The notes: generated by a model not told the origin, from the sequence alone. A stretch of 64,000 bases of DNA from Paraconiothyrium sp. Pb-2020 (GCA_022419385.1 JAJUBI010000002.1:1364001-1428000); one strand, 5' to 3'; shown: positions 44,592-56,870, counted from the stretch's first letter. Made by a program: numbers and translations.

Positions 44592-45931
44592 ATGGCGGCC
44601 GCAAACACGTCATACGAGCTTCCGCCGCTCCCTGCGTACACGCTCAAACCGCTCCCGCCGCTTTTCTCCTGGATTTCCGACGAAGCACTGGCAGCCGCAC
44701 TCCCTGTTATCGCATACTGGACCGTGTCCATGATATACCACGTCATTGATGTCTACGACCTGTTCGCCAGATACCGACTGCATACGCCCGCCGAAGTGCT
44801 CAAGCGCAACCCTGTCTCACGATACGAAGTCTTCCGAGACGTCATAGTACAACAAGTCATTCAGACCATCGCTGCACTGGCCCTGTCATGGTGGGATGAA
44901 GTGGCGCAAATCGGAAGGGCTGAATATGACATCGCTTGGTATGCCCAAAAGCTGCGTCTCACTCAGCGGGCTGTTCCTGTGATCCTATCGGGTGTGGGCG
45001 TCAACTCAGCTGCATTGGCTTCGAAGGTGGCAGTGTCGCAACCAGCTCTAGCAGGCGTCCTTCGAGGCGGACATTACGCAAGCGAGCCAACCGCCCCAGC
45101 CTTCGCGTCTTGGGAAATGGCCGTCGCGACTGCTCTTTATTGGTATGCCATTCCAGCGCTGCAGTTCATGGCTGGCATCATCATCATCGACACGTGGGAG
45201 TACATGCTTCACCGCGCAATGCACATGAATAAGTGGCTCTATGGTACGACTTCACATTATTTTACCCGTTATTTCCCTCTGATTGTGTCACAGTTAACTT
45301 CCACTCCCGCCACCACCGGTTATACGTACCCTACGCATACGGTGCTCTTTACAACCATCCCGTCGAGGGTTTCCTACTCGACACACTCGGCGCCGGTCTT
45401 GCCTACCTCGTCACTGGTATGACTGTCCGACAATCCTGGTTCTTCTTCTCGGGGTCGACCATCAAAACCGTACTGGACCACAGTGGCTACGAATTCCCAT
45501 ATGATCCGCTACACTGGATCTTCCCTAATAATGCCGCCTACCACGATATCCACCACCAAAGTTGGGGAATCAAATCCAACTTCTCGCAACCTTTCTTCAT
45601 CTTCTGGGACAGGATCGGCGGCACCATGTACAAGGGCGATGTGAAGGAGAAGTACGAACGCGCGCGTCGCACTGCCGAACAGAAGGTTGCGCAAGATGAG
45701 GAGAACAAGCTGAAGGCATCGCCGGCAGGGCCTGGGCCGGCAGTAACATCTGCGCTTGAGCAAGACGAGAACGCGCGACCGCAACAAATCTCCGCACCAC
45801 GCAGTACGCGGCGGAAAGCATCTAGCATTTCACAGTCGCCAGCCGACAACTTCAAGGGCCTGCGCAATAAGGTCAACGAGAGTTTGCACGGCAAGAGAGC
45901 GAATGTTTTGGGCGTCGAAAGCTCGCACTAA
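44592..45931 (+). CDS. SUR2: Sphinganine C4-hydroxylase (fatty acid hydroxylase family)
   Basis: Hydroxylates the long-chain base of sphingolipids to phytosphingosine in the ER membrane. Model join(44592..45243, 45294..45931), 429 residues. Several membrane helices precede the three histidine boxes that hold the di-iron centre: HRAMH (about 207-211), HSRHH (221-225) and HDIHH (301-305). The first two are split by the 50-nt intron. NKWLYVNFHSRHHRLYVPYA and YNHPVEGFLLDTLGAGLAYL are family features. The C-terminal about 100 residues are charged, Ser/Pro-rich and probably disordered, longer than in yeast SUR2. C4-sterol methyl oxidases share the fold but differ in these flanks. Confidence 0.94.
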
Positions 45932-47130
45932 TAACATCTAATGTCTTATACTTCTTATGTACACATTCGTGCTTCATTTTTCAAACTTCGATTAATTCGA
46001 TGTATTACTTGGTAGAGCGGGACGCTCGATTGATTGGTGGGGTTTGGAGGTAGACTCACTCCTCGTTCGTTATGTACTCTATGGTTGATTATAGGTGTCT
46101 GGGATGGAGGCCTGGTCACTGAATTCATGCCGTTCTTTTCACGGAAGTTGCACTCTCTTGCATACCTTGACGTTCCAATCCTGCTTCGCGACTGAAGTAG
46201 ATCCGAATGCCTGTATCTCAGGAGGGCAAGCAGACAAACAGAGGTTCTCAAGCACATGTATTGTGAGTAACGCCCATCAAGAACTTGAACCATCTCGAGG
46301 CGTCCTAGTTTGCGTACGACTCTGTGTCGTCCTCTATTGTTGCGCCATTTCGAGTGACCTCAGTATCTAGCAAGGAAGTTGAGCTGAAGAACTTGAACTA
46401 GCTCATCACCGCTTTGAGCAGGCGATCAGGTAGATTAAGATCGAACATGAGATAGAAAATATCGTCCTGCCTACACACGTTTATATAGAGCACTACATGG
46501 ACTTTCTGATACATAGTAGCTTATGTAATATCATTCTAGCTCCACCTTGCTCCAGTGTCATAGGATGACCGCTGCCCACGTAGCAAGCACTCGCTTTTTC
46601 TATCATACATCCCAACAACGCATTGACAACAGTATAGCCGACATATCCATCAGGTGACAGTACATGCGACAGACCGCCACGCACTTTCTTCGCTAGACGC
46701 TCACGTTGCCGCCAGTAGCGCCAATCTCGACCTCTAAACCTCAACATGCAAACAACGTCTGAAAGCGGCCAGAGAGCGCCAACAGTCTGTGGTCTAGACA
46801 TACAATGTCATCGATACTCGGCTAGACCTCTCTTTGGTGGAAACAAAGACTCCACCTATACAGTAACTCCTTTCACCTAAAGCAAGAACGGTCACGCTTC
46901 TGCACGTGAGGACTGCTTACCTTATTTGCTCTACGTTGAAAGTCTACACAGACATTGAATGTGCTGTACTCAATCATCTGCGCTAACGTCACAGACGCAA
47001 ACACCACTGACGATGCAGCCCCGTCTCCACGGCGGGTGGACTCTCTGCCTCAAAACCCCCCAACGCTTCACAGCACGTACGCGGCGACATCCTTGCAGAG
47101 AACAGGCGCGTCTCCTCTACCCCGAATCTG
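45932..47130. other. Intergenic, SUR2 3' side to RING gene
   Basis: About 1.2 kb. Short overlapping ORFs only; no RNA gene or repeat recognised. Confidence 0.45.
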
Positions 47131-48165
47131 ATGTCCAGCTCTCCCGCCACCATGGAGGACTTCATTTGCAGCCAGCTGCAACCAAGCGGCAGCTGTATCA
47201 TTTGTACCGACCCTTTCAGCGCAGACCACCAGCCTGTCGCGCTTCAGTGTCAACACATATTCGGCCACAACTGCATCAAGAAATGGCTACATAGCGGTCG
47301 CGGTGCCAACAACAGCTGTCCCGTCTGTCGCCGCGAAGTCTACACTCCGTCCGGCTCCCAAGCCTTCACCTCCGCCTCGATCTGGACCGCGCTTTGTGCT
47401 TCGTCTCCCGAGGGCATCCATGCCTTTATGATCGCGGTGTGGCGTCGCATTACCACGCTCTTCGCGGATGATCCCACGGGCGACTTCACTGTTCGCGACC
47501 TTCTAGGACAAGCTGTTATTCCCGCTCTATCGGAAATCGCAGGCGCACGCGGCGCCTTCCACGACTGCCACGCCCTGGTTTGCTCAACCTGGAACTCCCT
47601 CGGCCGCCCGAACACCGCGTCCGGTCTCGCCATCCCGCTTGTCCGCCTCGCACGCTTGATGGCGCAGACCTCAGCCATCCTGCCGAAGTGGATATCCACG
47701 GTTCAACGCACCTCGCTGCTCTTCTGGCGCGCGAACACCTGCCTAGGCACTACCTCGCTCGACATCTCCTGGGCGCATCTTCGCGAGGCAGCGCACCTCA
47801 CCAACCCCCGATATTTCCCATTACTGCACCTGTATACGGTTCTTCTGAGCCAGAACATCGTGCACTGCCGTCCCACGCATGCAGGTCCGACTCGGACCCA
47901 GATCTTAGACCGCTGCTGTAACAAGATCGGCGGTGAATGGGCCGGCCAACCGTCGGAGACGTTTAGAAACAGTGTGGTCGGCGTGTACGAGGAGTTGCGG
48001 CGGCACCAGCTAGACGAGAAGCGGATTAGCTTGCGGGGACACGAAGAGGAGAAGGGTGTGGTCACTGGACTCTGGGCAATGGCAGGCTGGCGGAGGGAAG
48101 ATGGGGCAAAGGGGAAGCCCATGGGGGAGTTAAGGAAGAAGGTGTCTGGTGGTTGGAGCGACTAA
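47131..48165 (+). CDS. RING-finger protein, putative E3 ubiquitin ligase
   Basis: Single exon, 344 residues. A RING-H2-type finger lies at about 22-68: CIICTDPF, then LQCQHIFGHNCIKKWL, and CPVCRREV after a short insert, giving the cross-brace cysteines and histidines for two zinc ions. The rest (about 275 residues) shows no known domain but is rich in Trp and hydrophobic helices (AGARGAFHDCHALVCSTWNS). Substrate and partner are unknown. An ATG 21 bases downstream (MEDFICSQ) is an alternative start. Its stop codon is only three bases from the stop of the convergent gene. Confidence 0.85.
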   Translation: MSSSPATMEDFICSQLQPSGSCIICTDPFSADHQPVALQCQHIFGHNCIKKWLHSGRGANNSCPVCRREVYTPSGSQAFTSASIWTALCASSPEGIHAFMIAVWRRITTLFADDPTGDFTVRDLLGQAVIPALSEIAGARGAFHDCHALVCSTWNSLGRPNTASGLAIPLVRLARLMAQTSAILPKWISTVQRTSLLFWRANTCLGTTSLDISWAHLREAAHLTNPRYFPLLHLYTVLLSQNIVHCRPTHAGPTRTQILDRCCNKIGGEWAGQPSETFRNSVVGVYEELRRHQLDEKRISLRGHEEEKGVVTGLWAMAGWRREDGAKGKPMGELRKKVSGGWSD

Positions 48166-48168
48166 GGA

Positions 48169-49440
48169 CTAGTGGTGGTCGTGGGCGTGGCGGTGCGATG
48201 TAAGGATTCTCGCAAAGGCATCTTTGAAGGGTGTACTGGGAGGAACGGCGCGGAACGGGCATGCATATGGCGTTTGGCAACACATGTACGATATGCGTAG
48301 GGATTGATACCCTCGGGATACAGCACATATACCAGATTCTCTAGTATCTGACTTGTTTATGAACTCGCCTGCGCCCCCACCTATGCTACTCCACCACCCT
48401 AAACGCACACTCCTTCCCCCAAAATCAATTACCCCGCTCTCACCCAGCCCCATACTCCCCCTCTCTCCAGCATACATCAACACCTCCTCAATTGTATCTT
48501 CCGTCCACCACCGCCACTTCCCTCCCAAATACCGGAGCACATACTCTTCTCCGACGCTTAGCTTTCCTTTAAGCTCCTGCCAGTGAGGTGAAGTAATATC
48601 TAACTCCCTGTGCTCCGTATACACGCTGTCGAGTCTAGTGAAGTCACTGGGTTGGTAAGGCCCATCTTCGTTCCCATCGTCGAGCATCTCGGGTCCGAGC
48701 CGTGCGCCTGACATTGGGTCAATAAGTTCGATGTCGGCGTCGCTAGATATCACTGCGTCGCGGGTTGCGAGGACGGTGATGGGATTTGGCGCGCTGGTGG
48801 AGAAGGTAAGTGTGTATCTGAATGGTGGATTTCTTGAAAGCGAGAACGTTGAAGGCGCGGAGAGGGAGACGAAGGCGGTTGGTGTCGGGAGGGGTGCGGA
48901 GCGGGTCGTGAAGATAAGGGTAGAGGGGCTGGAGACGACGGCCCATGGTATAGGTGTCGGTGAGGGCTTGGGAAGCAGCGTTGAGACGTCTTTGGAGGTT
49001 ATCGTAGGTTTCGGAGTGTCTTCCTCGCCAAATTCCCAGTGTGTGATAGAAGACGTTGGCTTAAAGCACAGCCTGTACTTTTTATCCGGGCGCAGCTCAT
49101 CGAGTACAAACGGCATCTCGTAGTCTCTGCCGCTGTTGGACGTCGTAAAAGTAACGTAATTTCCGCGGTTGGGTTCAAGTCGTAGAAATGCATGGTCTGT
49201 GCCTGGGTGGATGATGTGCACTTGCTCCTCGGTGTCATTGTCAAAGCACTGAACGATCCTGTCTGAATTGATCGGTTGAAGGGTTTCGAGACCTTCAGCT
49301 CCGTCTTTGAGAAATGTAACTGGTAAGGAGCTGTTACGGAGAGTGAGTAGGAGGACAAGGTTGAAAGATGGTGAGTTGGAGAGGAAGCAGGTTCGAGTTG
49401 CTCTAAGAGTGACCTCAACTCGAGGTCTAGGAGGAGCCAT
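48169..49440 (-). CDS. Conserved fungal hypothetical protein
   Basis: Intronless, 423 residues from the ATG at 49440 (MAPPRPRVEVTLRA). No known domain is recognised. The N-terminal about 250 residues look beta-rich (VEVTLRATRTCFLSNSPSF, ITVLATRDAVISSDADIELI) and may form an immunoglobulin-like fold; then come HWQELKGKLSVGEEYVLRYL and GGKWRWWTEDTIEEV. The last about 60 residues contain three cysteines and a His-rich end. Not secreted and without membrane segments as far as I can see. Function unknown. Confidence 0.65.
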   Translation of the reverse strand: MAPPRPRVEVTLRATRTCFLSNSPSFNLVLLLTLRNSSLPVTFLKDGAEGLETLQPINSDRIVQCFDNDTEEQVHIIHPGTDHAFLRLEPNRGNYVTFTTSNSGRDYEMPFVLDELRPDKKYRLCFKPTSSITHWEFGEEDTPKPTITSKDVSTLLPKPSPTPIPWAVVSSPSTLIFTTRSAPLPTPTAFVSLSAPSTFSLSRNPPFRYTLTFSTSAPNPITVLATRDAVISSDADIELIDPMSGARLGPEMLDDGNEDGPYQPSDFTRLDSVYTEHRELDITSPHWQELKGKLSVGEEYVLRYLGGKWRWWTEDTIEEVLMYAGERGSMGLGESGVIDFGGRSVRLGWWSSIGGGAGEFINKSDTRESGICAVSRGYQSLRISYMCCQTPYACPFRAVPPSTPFKDAFARILTSHRHAHDHH

Positions 49441-50643
49441 TCTGGCTGTCGTGTAGTGTCTGATCAACTAAGGTACCCACAAACTTGCTGTAAGTTTCTG
49501 AAGAGACCAAGCTACAAGAGCGAAATGCAGAACCCAGGCTCTTATGGTGGCCCTGTCTCGTAGGTCGGCTATACAGCGAAGAAAAGTTAGCAAACACTTT
49601 TTAGAAGCATGTATTCTTAAGATACCTCACATTATTATGGGTACCTATGGTACCGTGGGGAATCTAAAATCGCGGCGTTATGTGGTATTGTCAACACTGT
49701 GAGTTGATATTCCTGTCTGGATGTGATGTTAGCAGCTAGTAGCTGGGTGCTCACCGATGACGTAGATGTGTATTACTTTACCAGCCACCTAATAGCGACC
49801 AGTGTTTCAGCCCCGGGGCCAACTTTAGAGTCGGAAAACTGTGGCGTAAGCTATTCTCGATCGATCCAGCTTGTCTTACGCCCCTGAAGCCGAGCCAGCC
49901 ATTCATATGTGGGTTAAGATGCAAAATTGTTCGACCGCTTGACCCAGGCCATAGCCCCTTTGTTTCAGGGATCGTTCCTGACTGAGTCTTGGATATGATT
50001 TATGGATCAGATTTAAGCGCCTCGTCTCCACGATGGATCCTCCCGGAGCGAGGGCACTTGGTGAATTAATCGCTTGGAACGCCTCAGTACGTGATATTAT
50101 GTCAGACTTCTAGACGAACCAACAATACCTTTACCAGCTTCGATTAGTATCATGGGCAATTTCCGTATTTGCATCTATTGCTCGGAACGCCATACAGTGG
50201 TCCCGGGCGCACCAAGTTCCCCAACCAAGCGTAAAACCGCCCCAACCCTATCCAACATCAGCCAACATCTACGGTGTTGAAACAATATCAGCCCAGAGAG
50301 AATAATCTAGCTCGGGGCGGAATATGGTAGTATAGTGTTAAAATAAGCACCTTGGCCTAGCGATGTAATGAATTGTGCGCAGAAGGCAGCTGGGTCACGA
50401 GGAACGAACGCGTATCTTGAAACGGAACATAAGTTTGGGGGATTTGCTGTGGAGGCTATGTTCTAGTAAGCATGAGGTTTTTCTTGTCCCCCTGACCACA
50501 TGAATGTATAAAATTAATAGTCTGCCCACCGAGAAACGTACATCCCACCAACAGAACAAGGTATCAAACTCGGTACTTATAGCATTATAGAAATTCATCA
50601 GCTCTCAATTGTTCCCAGAAAAGGGCTTTTGGATTTGCTAATC
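49441..50643. other. Divergent intergenic region
   Basis: About 1.2 kb, somewhat AT-rich, between the hypothetical gene and the metalloprotease gene. No ORF with a recognisable feature. Confidence 0.45.
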
Positions 50644-52114
50644 ATGTTTCGCTTGAGATCGAGCCTCGCATACTGTCAGCTAGTATTTGCAGTGGTTACA
50701 GTTGCTAGCCCAGCGGCATTGTAAGTTCGTCCACCCTTGAAAGAGACAACAAGAGCTGAAAGGAGCATAGCCGTCCCTCCCTCACCACAGAGTCTGCTCC
50801 AGATCTCGTTAAGCGTGTCGATGCAGACCCTTCCGCCTACCCGTACGGCACAGCCATAACCAATGAGTTCAGCTGGTCCGGGTGGGACCCAAATGACACA
50901 GGCACTCAAAGAGATGATGGTGTCAAGATTCATAACGCCTACGACGACATGCTCAACATGATTTACTTCGCATGGCAAGAGGCCAACGCAAAGAGCGATA
51001 CCTTCAAGCGTTGGTTCGACGAGAGTGATTCCGGAAACGTTGTCAAAGTCCTAGAGAGAATGTTCAATCCATCTGGCGTGGGTCAAGCCACCGAGCTGAT
51101 GAAGGACTGGATTCTCCTGAGGAACGACGATTACAATAAGTGCGGCACTAATACTCGAAACGCGTATTCGGCGTGGCAGAGGGGGTTCTTCCATATCTGC
51201 CCGAAGGGGATCGCGCAGCCGAACATGCGGGATTTGAAGTGTACTGATATCGACGGCTTTGCTTCTCAGAAGATGAAGAGCGTTGCCTTCTCGATGCTCC
51301 ACGAGGCCACGTACGTCCACATGTCTGTCACTGACTTATAGTCACCATGAGCGCTAACTAGTACATCGCGTAGACATTGGAAAGAAGTGGGAGACGCCGC
51401 ATTAGGTAGCCATATCAAAGATACCGCCAATGGCGCCTACGACTGCTTCAACCTGCAAGGACCAGATAAGTTACTCAACGCGCAGAATTACGCTTACCTA
51501 GGCGCCGTAAGTTCCTCACTTCTTCTCAAAACCTGCCAAAATCTGATCACAAGCAACAGGAAGCATACATGCTTCGTAAGCAATGCACTTTCACCGACCC
51601 CCCTCCTGGCACGGCCGGCACAGAAGACACCGACGACGAAGTCGAAGATGAGCCCACGCCCACACCGTCTCCATCACCCGAACCCACTCCCACGCCTACG
51701 CCCCCACCATACAATCCCGGGACATGCTGTTTCCATCTTACAGAGACCGAACTTCCCTGCTTGGCTAATGACAACAACCTCCGCGGCATCATTCGTCTCC
51801 TTGACGACAAAAAGGAAGTTATCGGCGAAACGGACACTAGCAACGGTGGGCCCGGCGAGCGCATGGATGACGGGAACTCGTATCACTTCAAGTCGAAGCT
51901 GCACAACGAGTTGGTAATCACGGGCGAGCATCAAAATGACTATGTGCAGTTCACCATTGGGGGTCTGAGTTGGGCGAGTAATGCTCCGAATGGGGGAGGA
52001 GAATGCAGTGTTGGTGGGTGGGATCCGAGACAGGGGAGTAGCTGTGGAATTTTTGGGACGACCACTGCCGTCAAGAACATGGATTGTTGCTTTCCTTGTG
52101 ATGGGAGCACTTGA
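50644..52114 (+). CDS. Secreted zinc metalloprotease-like protein (HEXXH, M35-like)
   Basis: Model join(50644..50720, 50771..51310, 51374..51506, 51560..52114), 434 residues. Signal peptide MFRLRSSLAYCQLVFAVVTV, then a propeptide ending in Lys-Arg (DLVKR). The catalytic domain includes SVAFSMLHEATHWKEVGDAA, where His203, Glu204 and His207 form HEXXH; the third intron border splits the Thr codon inside the motif. DTANGAYDCFNLQ and NAQNYAYLGAEAYM resemble deuterolysin/lysine-specific M35 enzymes, whose third zinc ligand is an Asp. A Pro/Thr-rich linker (PTPTPSPSPEPTPTPTPPP) leads to a C-terminal domain of about 140 residues with several Cys, not recognised. Confidence 0.85.
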
Positions 52115-52679
52115 GCGGGGAAATTTAAGGTCATTATTAGAGGACGGGTTGTACCGATTCGGGTTAATTTGTGTTTTGTTGTTATTTGGTCGCTCGGGAA
52201 TGGTGTTCTGTATGCAAAAGCTTTTCTCTTATATACACCTGTGAATGTTGAGCCATGAAAGTTTGCGTCTACCGCATCAATGAATTTGATTTGCCTACCT
52301 TTTTCGCAAGGCTAGCCCTAAGGGACTAGCCGAAGAAAACGAAGGAGCCCGCCTGCATCAGCATCTGACATTGAATGGAGCACGGTTATGAGATCGTGTG
52401 CACCATATCACGGCCTGATACTGACGTCTTCGGGTTTTGTAGTATTTGCTCTTATGCATGCTCAGCTGCACTCCGCGAAAATTCAACTTGAATGCCGATC
52501 AACATGTGCAGCGTCATAGATGCCGAACCACTGCCGAGCGGGGTTATTCCGCCTGCTACCTCCCATTGCCTCCCGCCCTATGCATTACATCTACTCACTA
52601 ATCGGCCTGTAACAACTACATATCCTTACCCATTTCACCTCTTCGTCTGACTGCAAATATTCTTTAAAATTCCTTCAAA
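52115..52679. other. Intergenic, metalloprotease to isochorismatase
   Basis: 565 bases. A hairpin, GGCTAG...CTAGCC with inner CCC/GGG pairs, lies at 52310-52331, about 195 bases after the metalloprotease stop. No ORF supported. Confidence 0.45.
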
Positions 52680-53308
52680 ATGACCGCCACTTCTTTCCGC
52701 GACCTCCTCGGCATACCACCCAGCACCGCCTCCACCTCCGACTCCGCACTGATAATCATCGATGCGCAGAATGAATATGCATCCGGCGCTCTGACTGTGA
52801 CCAATGCGGAAGCTAGTGGGAAGGTCATCGCTGGCCTGCATGAGAAGTACCGCAATGCGGGTGGCAAGGTGATACACGTGCTGCACAAGACGCCTGAAGG
52901 CGCACCCATTTTCACTCCTGGCACGGAACTGGCCGAGGAATTCAAGGCTTTGAAAGCGAAGGTACGATTCCCGTGCAAGTTGCTAGGAAATGGATGGATT
53001 AACGAGCACAGGATGGTGAGACGACGATCTGGAAGCAGTTCCCCGGATCTTTTGAGCAGACGAACTTGCACGAGACCCTGCAGGGATGGGGCGTCAAGAA
53101 GGTTGTTCTGACGGGTTACATGGCACATGTCTGTGTGTCGACCACTGCGCGTGAGGCTTACCAGAGTGGATACGATGTCATTCTCGTCGAAGATGGCATT
53201 GGGGACCGCGATATTCCAGGTGTGAAGGGCGATGAGGTGACGAGGGTTGCGCTTGCGGAGCTGGCGGATGTCTTTGGCACCGTAGTTAAGAGCGCGGATA
53301 TCAAATAA
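52680..53308 (+). CDS. Isochorismatase-family cysteine hydrolase
   Basis: Model join(52680..52961, 53012..53308), intron 50 nt, 192 residues. The catalytic triad of the family is present: Asp28 in ALIIIDAQNEY, Lys70 in HVLHKTPEGAP and Cys135 in GYMAHVCVSTTAREAYQ. It is cytosolic, with no signal peptide. Relatives hydrolyse isochorismate, nicotinamide or other amides; some plant-pathogenic fungi secrete isochorismatases that lower salicylate levels, but this one has no obvious secretion signal. Substrate unknown. It converges with the DUF8021-like gene. Confidence 0.92.
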
Positions 53309-53391
53309 GGAAGTTTTGTCCAAATGTAAAATTTATCGTTGAACAGCATGAGTCTGGTTTGCGAAGAAATCGTCACGGATCTTGGCCCCTT

Positions 53392-54222
53392 TCAACCGAC
53401 TTTTAGCGCGGTGATGGTATGCACATACTTAACCTTCCCATCAATAACCCGGATCTCATGTGAATCCGGCATCGTACCTAAGCTGTCAAACTGGCAGAGA
53501 ACATCGACGCTACCCGTCACCTCATCAATAACATATCTGTCCCATCGTCAGCCAGTCTTCTTATCCTTCCTCCTTTCGTACTTACCTTCTCATCCCATTC
53601 GGCTTTGAGCTGCCGCCGTGAGGTAAGCTTTTTCCACAAGGATTTGTGTACTGACTTCCCTCCACCCTCTCGCACTCAGTGCCCCAAGGAATGCTATCCG
53701 CAGCCGTGGAATTCGTCCACATATCCAGGTACGCGTCGCCTACTTTTTTGAGCAATTCCCGCGAGGGCATTGACTCTGTTTTGTTGATGGGCGTCCAATC
53801 CTCCTTCTGGATATACCCCAGCGTCTTGCTCGCGTTGAAGAATAGATCGCCCGTCGTAGCCGCAATGGTGTCAATAAGGCTAATGGTGGATGTGTCGTTC
53901 CCGTCGTGACGAATCTGGGTACCAACAACGTAGGGTTTGCTGCCGGAGGAAGATATCCACATTGTGTATGAGGCGCATGCGACGGTGTCAGCTGTCGAAC
54001 GACCAGATCAAGCTTGAAGGGCGTAGCGAGAAGGCCCGTTGATATAGCGCGTTCTTTGTTATTCTGTTGATACTTGAAGCTGGGCGACAGCTTGAGCCCG
54101 GTGGTACTGCCCGCCTTTTGAGCATCGATGTAGGTTTGAGCAGAGGCGAGAAGGGATTCACGGGTACAGTCCGCCGAAGCAGCTGCTACTAAGGCCGCAA
54201 CTGCTACGAGAGCTTTCATCAT
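53392..54222 (-). pseudogene. DUF8021-like secreted protein with a one-base frame disruption
   Basis: The N-terminal frame from 54222 gives a signal peptide (MMKALVAVAALVAAASA) and DCTRESLLASAQTYIDAQKA, up to PFKLDL. At about 54000-54010 the family sequence moves to another frame, STADTVACASYTMWISSSG, and continues GDLFFNASKTLGYIQKEDW, IPWGTECERVEGSQYTNPC. A 49-nt intron (53537-53585) then joins to RYVIDEVTGSVDVLCQFDSL and a stop at 53392-53394. No intron explains the shift; one base seems missing. It may be a recent pseudogene or a sequence error. If intact, it would be a secreted protein of about 260 residues of unknown function. Confidence 0.72.
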
Positions 54223-56870
54223 TGCTGGCAATGGTACTGTGGGCGGACCAAGGTCACTGGATGATGGATCGTACCGTCAGGAGATTCAACTGCAGTTTCC
54301 ATCACATTATATGGATATAATACTACCTAAACATCAAATGCCGACATGTTTCACCATGACTTCACAGGTCTTTGGTTTCGCCGGGTCTGCTTAACCGGCA
54401 GAATCGTTAGCGTACATATGCCTCTACCTCCACGCTATGATTGGAAGATCATTGATAGCTACAATCTAGTCAACACGATCAATCAAAGAGAACTCACCGC
54501 AATCACTCAATTTTACCAGTGGCAAAGTGATGTCTTGATAGCTCGAAGACCACATTGCGGCCCCACAATGTACAGAATGCAGTGCAGCACATTTCTATCG
54601 TTTGCGATACTTTAAACACCGACACCACGAAAGCTGGATTGGAAGATTTGAAAAGACTTGTGGAGAACTACAAGTCTCTCGTTCAACTGTTGTTCCGCTC
54701 TCGAGCAAAGAATCGTGTATTCTACACGAGTGCGTAGAACCCTTAGTTCCTGAGAAAGCTTAAGTCATGCATGCCATGATGGCCAGAAAATCCTACAAGA
54801 ATTTCGAATGCAGTCCTACACTCTAATCCGAACGGTTCAAAGGAAGTCTATTTGAGAATTATCAGTCGATGGCTTGCGGAAGGTGAAGTGTGTTTTTACC
54901 CTTTGCATTTTCAATCGCCTTGCAATATTCCATGGTCTTCCTTTACCGGTAGCTGGCATGGCTAGAAGTGTTATAGCTGTCGTTACCAACACGGTGGGTG
55001 CAGTTGCGATTACGACTGGATTGATAGTGCGCCTGTGGTGCTTTTCTGGACGCTTACAGCGCTCTTTGTGACACAAAAAAAGGTGTGGGATATATCACAA
55101 GCTGATAAGGCCTAGATATACGAGCCATGTGCTCATCATGAGGACTTAGATACGATCTATATGATATCAATCATTGGTGGATGCCAAGGGGGGAGCTTGC
55201 GACCTCGGGGATTCGAAAATAGAAAGTAAAATGTGCAAGGAGCCTTTTCCTCGCCTGGACTTTCCGAGACAAAGAGTCAAAATGTGGCTTCATGACGTTT
55301 CCTGGTATGGACCGGTTTGTTCACGCGCAGTGCTGATCAACCTGGAGGAGTGCTCTCATTTTCGTGAGCCTGGACCTAGCGGAACCCTTGCGAAATCTAC
55401 AGCTCTTACAAAGCAGCTTGCGCTGCTACTCATACTAAATTTGGAAGAGCAGGTATGGGAGCCACCCACTTATCCCCATAGGAATTCCCTAGGGACAGCA
55501 TGCCTTCCAATGTGGTCGAGCGACAGGACGGATATTGCCAGGACGGATTCTGAGAGTGAATTTCAAAGTTGCTAACAGTGTGGATGGTAACCATGCCCCT
55601 TTTAACAAAACGAAAACATTTCCGGTTAGCACTTGCACAACTTTCGTAATCATCAAGAAGACATGAAACAATGAAGGATTGGCCCCGAAAAGGGAGAACT
55701 CATGCTGAATGTGATAGATGAAGATGATGACTTGAAAGAAGATGTCGCGGGAAGTTTACAGCCTTCTGGCAAGGAAAAAAATCGCGATCACTCAATGACG
55801 AAGTCGAAGTCGTCAAGGATACAGCATGCAAGTCTCTGATACTCGTGAATGAACTTCGGAAGTCGGATCTATGAGAATTGCCATCTCTCGATCGATAAGC
55901 TGTCTTACCGCAAGAGTCAAATGAATCGCAATAACAACACAGGTCGATAGCGCGCAATTATCCATCAAATCCTGATCTGAAGTAGTTGCTTGCACCCTCA
56001 GATTTAAATCGCTTGTCTGTGCAAGTCATTGTGACAGACTCGAAGCTGGAAGTAGGACGGCAATCTTGGGTTGTATGTTTAGTGTCTGTCGTCTTGCAGC
56101 CTGCATACCTCTAGAGTACTGCTGAGTCGGCCCGCAATTAGTCTCACGCGACGACGCAGAACCACGCCCCAAGCACCTCTGCTGTTGCCGGACAAGCATG
56201 GAATACCTGGCATCGATCGTACAATTGCTTTACCCCGGAAGACTTGCCATGCTGGAGTAATAGAGCGGAGCAGGTTGCTGACTATTCGACGCGACCAAAA
56301 TCAGCGGCGCATCAACTATGTTCTAAACCTTGTCCAGTGCGTACCAGTGGACACCGGCCACACGGCATTACGGCATTGGATACTGAACATTCGTTACAGC
56401 TGGAGTCACCATGATACAGCTTGTCTCTGCATAATCATGCATGCGAACGCTTCATTTCGCAAGCCTGTAGCTGGCCTTGCCGTTGACAGGACAGCCAGCC
56501 TCGCATAGCACACCGGTCCAACACAAGTGTTTCGAAACGAAACGGAAACGTCATCCCTGAGCCAGCCATCGCCCACTCACCAGCCTGATCGCCTGAGGCT
56601 CGGTAGTACGCGATGCCCTCTCCGCGCTAGCGCAGCCACGTTCCACGCGTACAATGGGGCTTGCACTGGGGCTAAGTCGGCAACCAGCAAATCAGCGCCC
56701 ACCTCACGACATCATTCACCGGCCTGGGCTTTTGTTTCTTCTGCACCCTCGGGCTCCTCTCTTTTCTACTTCTCGGCACTACATACCTACTGCTTTGCTT
56801 GCGTTGACGTTTCCCTGTCGGTACCCACGTATTCGCGTGCCTGCGTTGATGTAATGTGCTGGGCGTAACG
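54223..56870. other. Gene-poor region
   Basis: About 2.65 kb. ORFs of up to 133 codons (for example 55174-55575) have no domain, signal peptide or splice partner. No transposon ends or RNA genes recognised. Confidence 0.45.

Noticed and set aside
55174..55575. 133-codon plus-strand ORF
   Set aside because: No domain, no signal peptide, no splice partner; composition not clearly coding.
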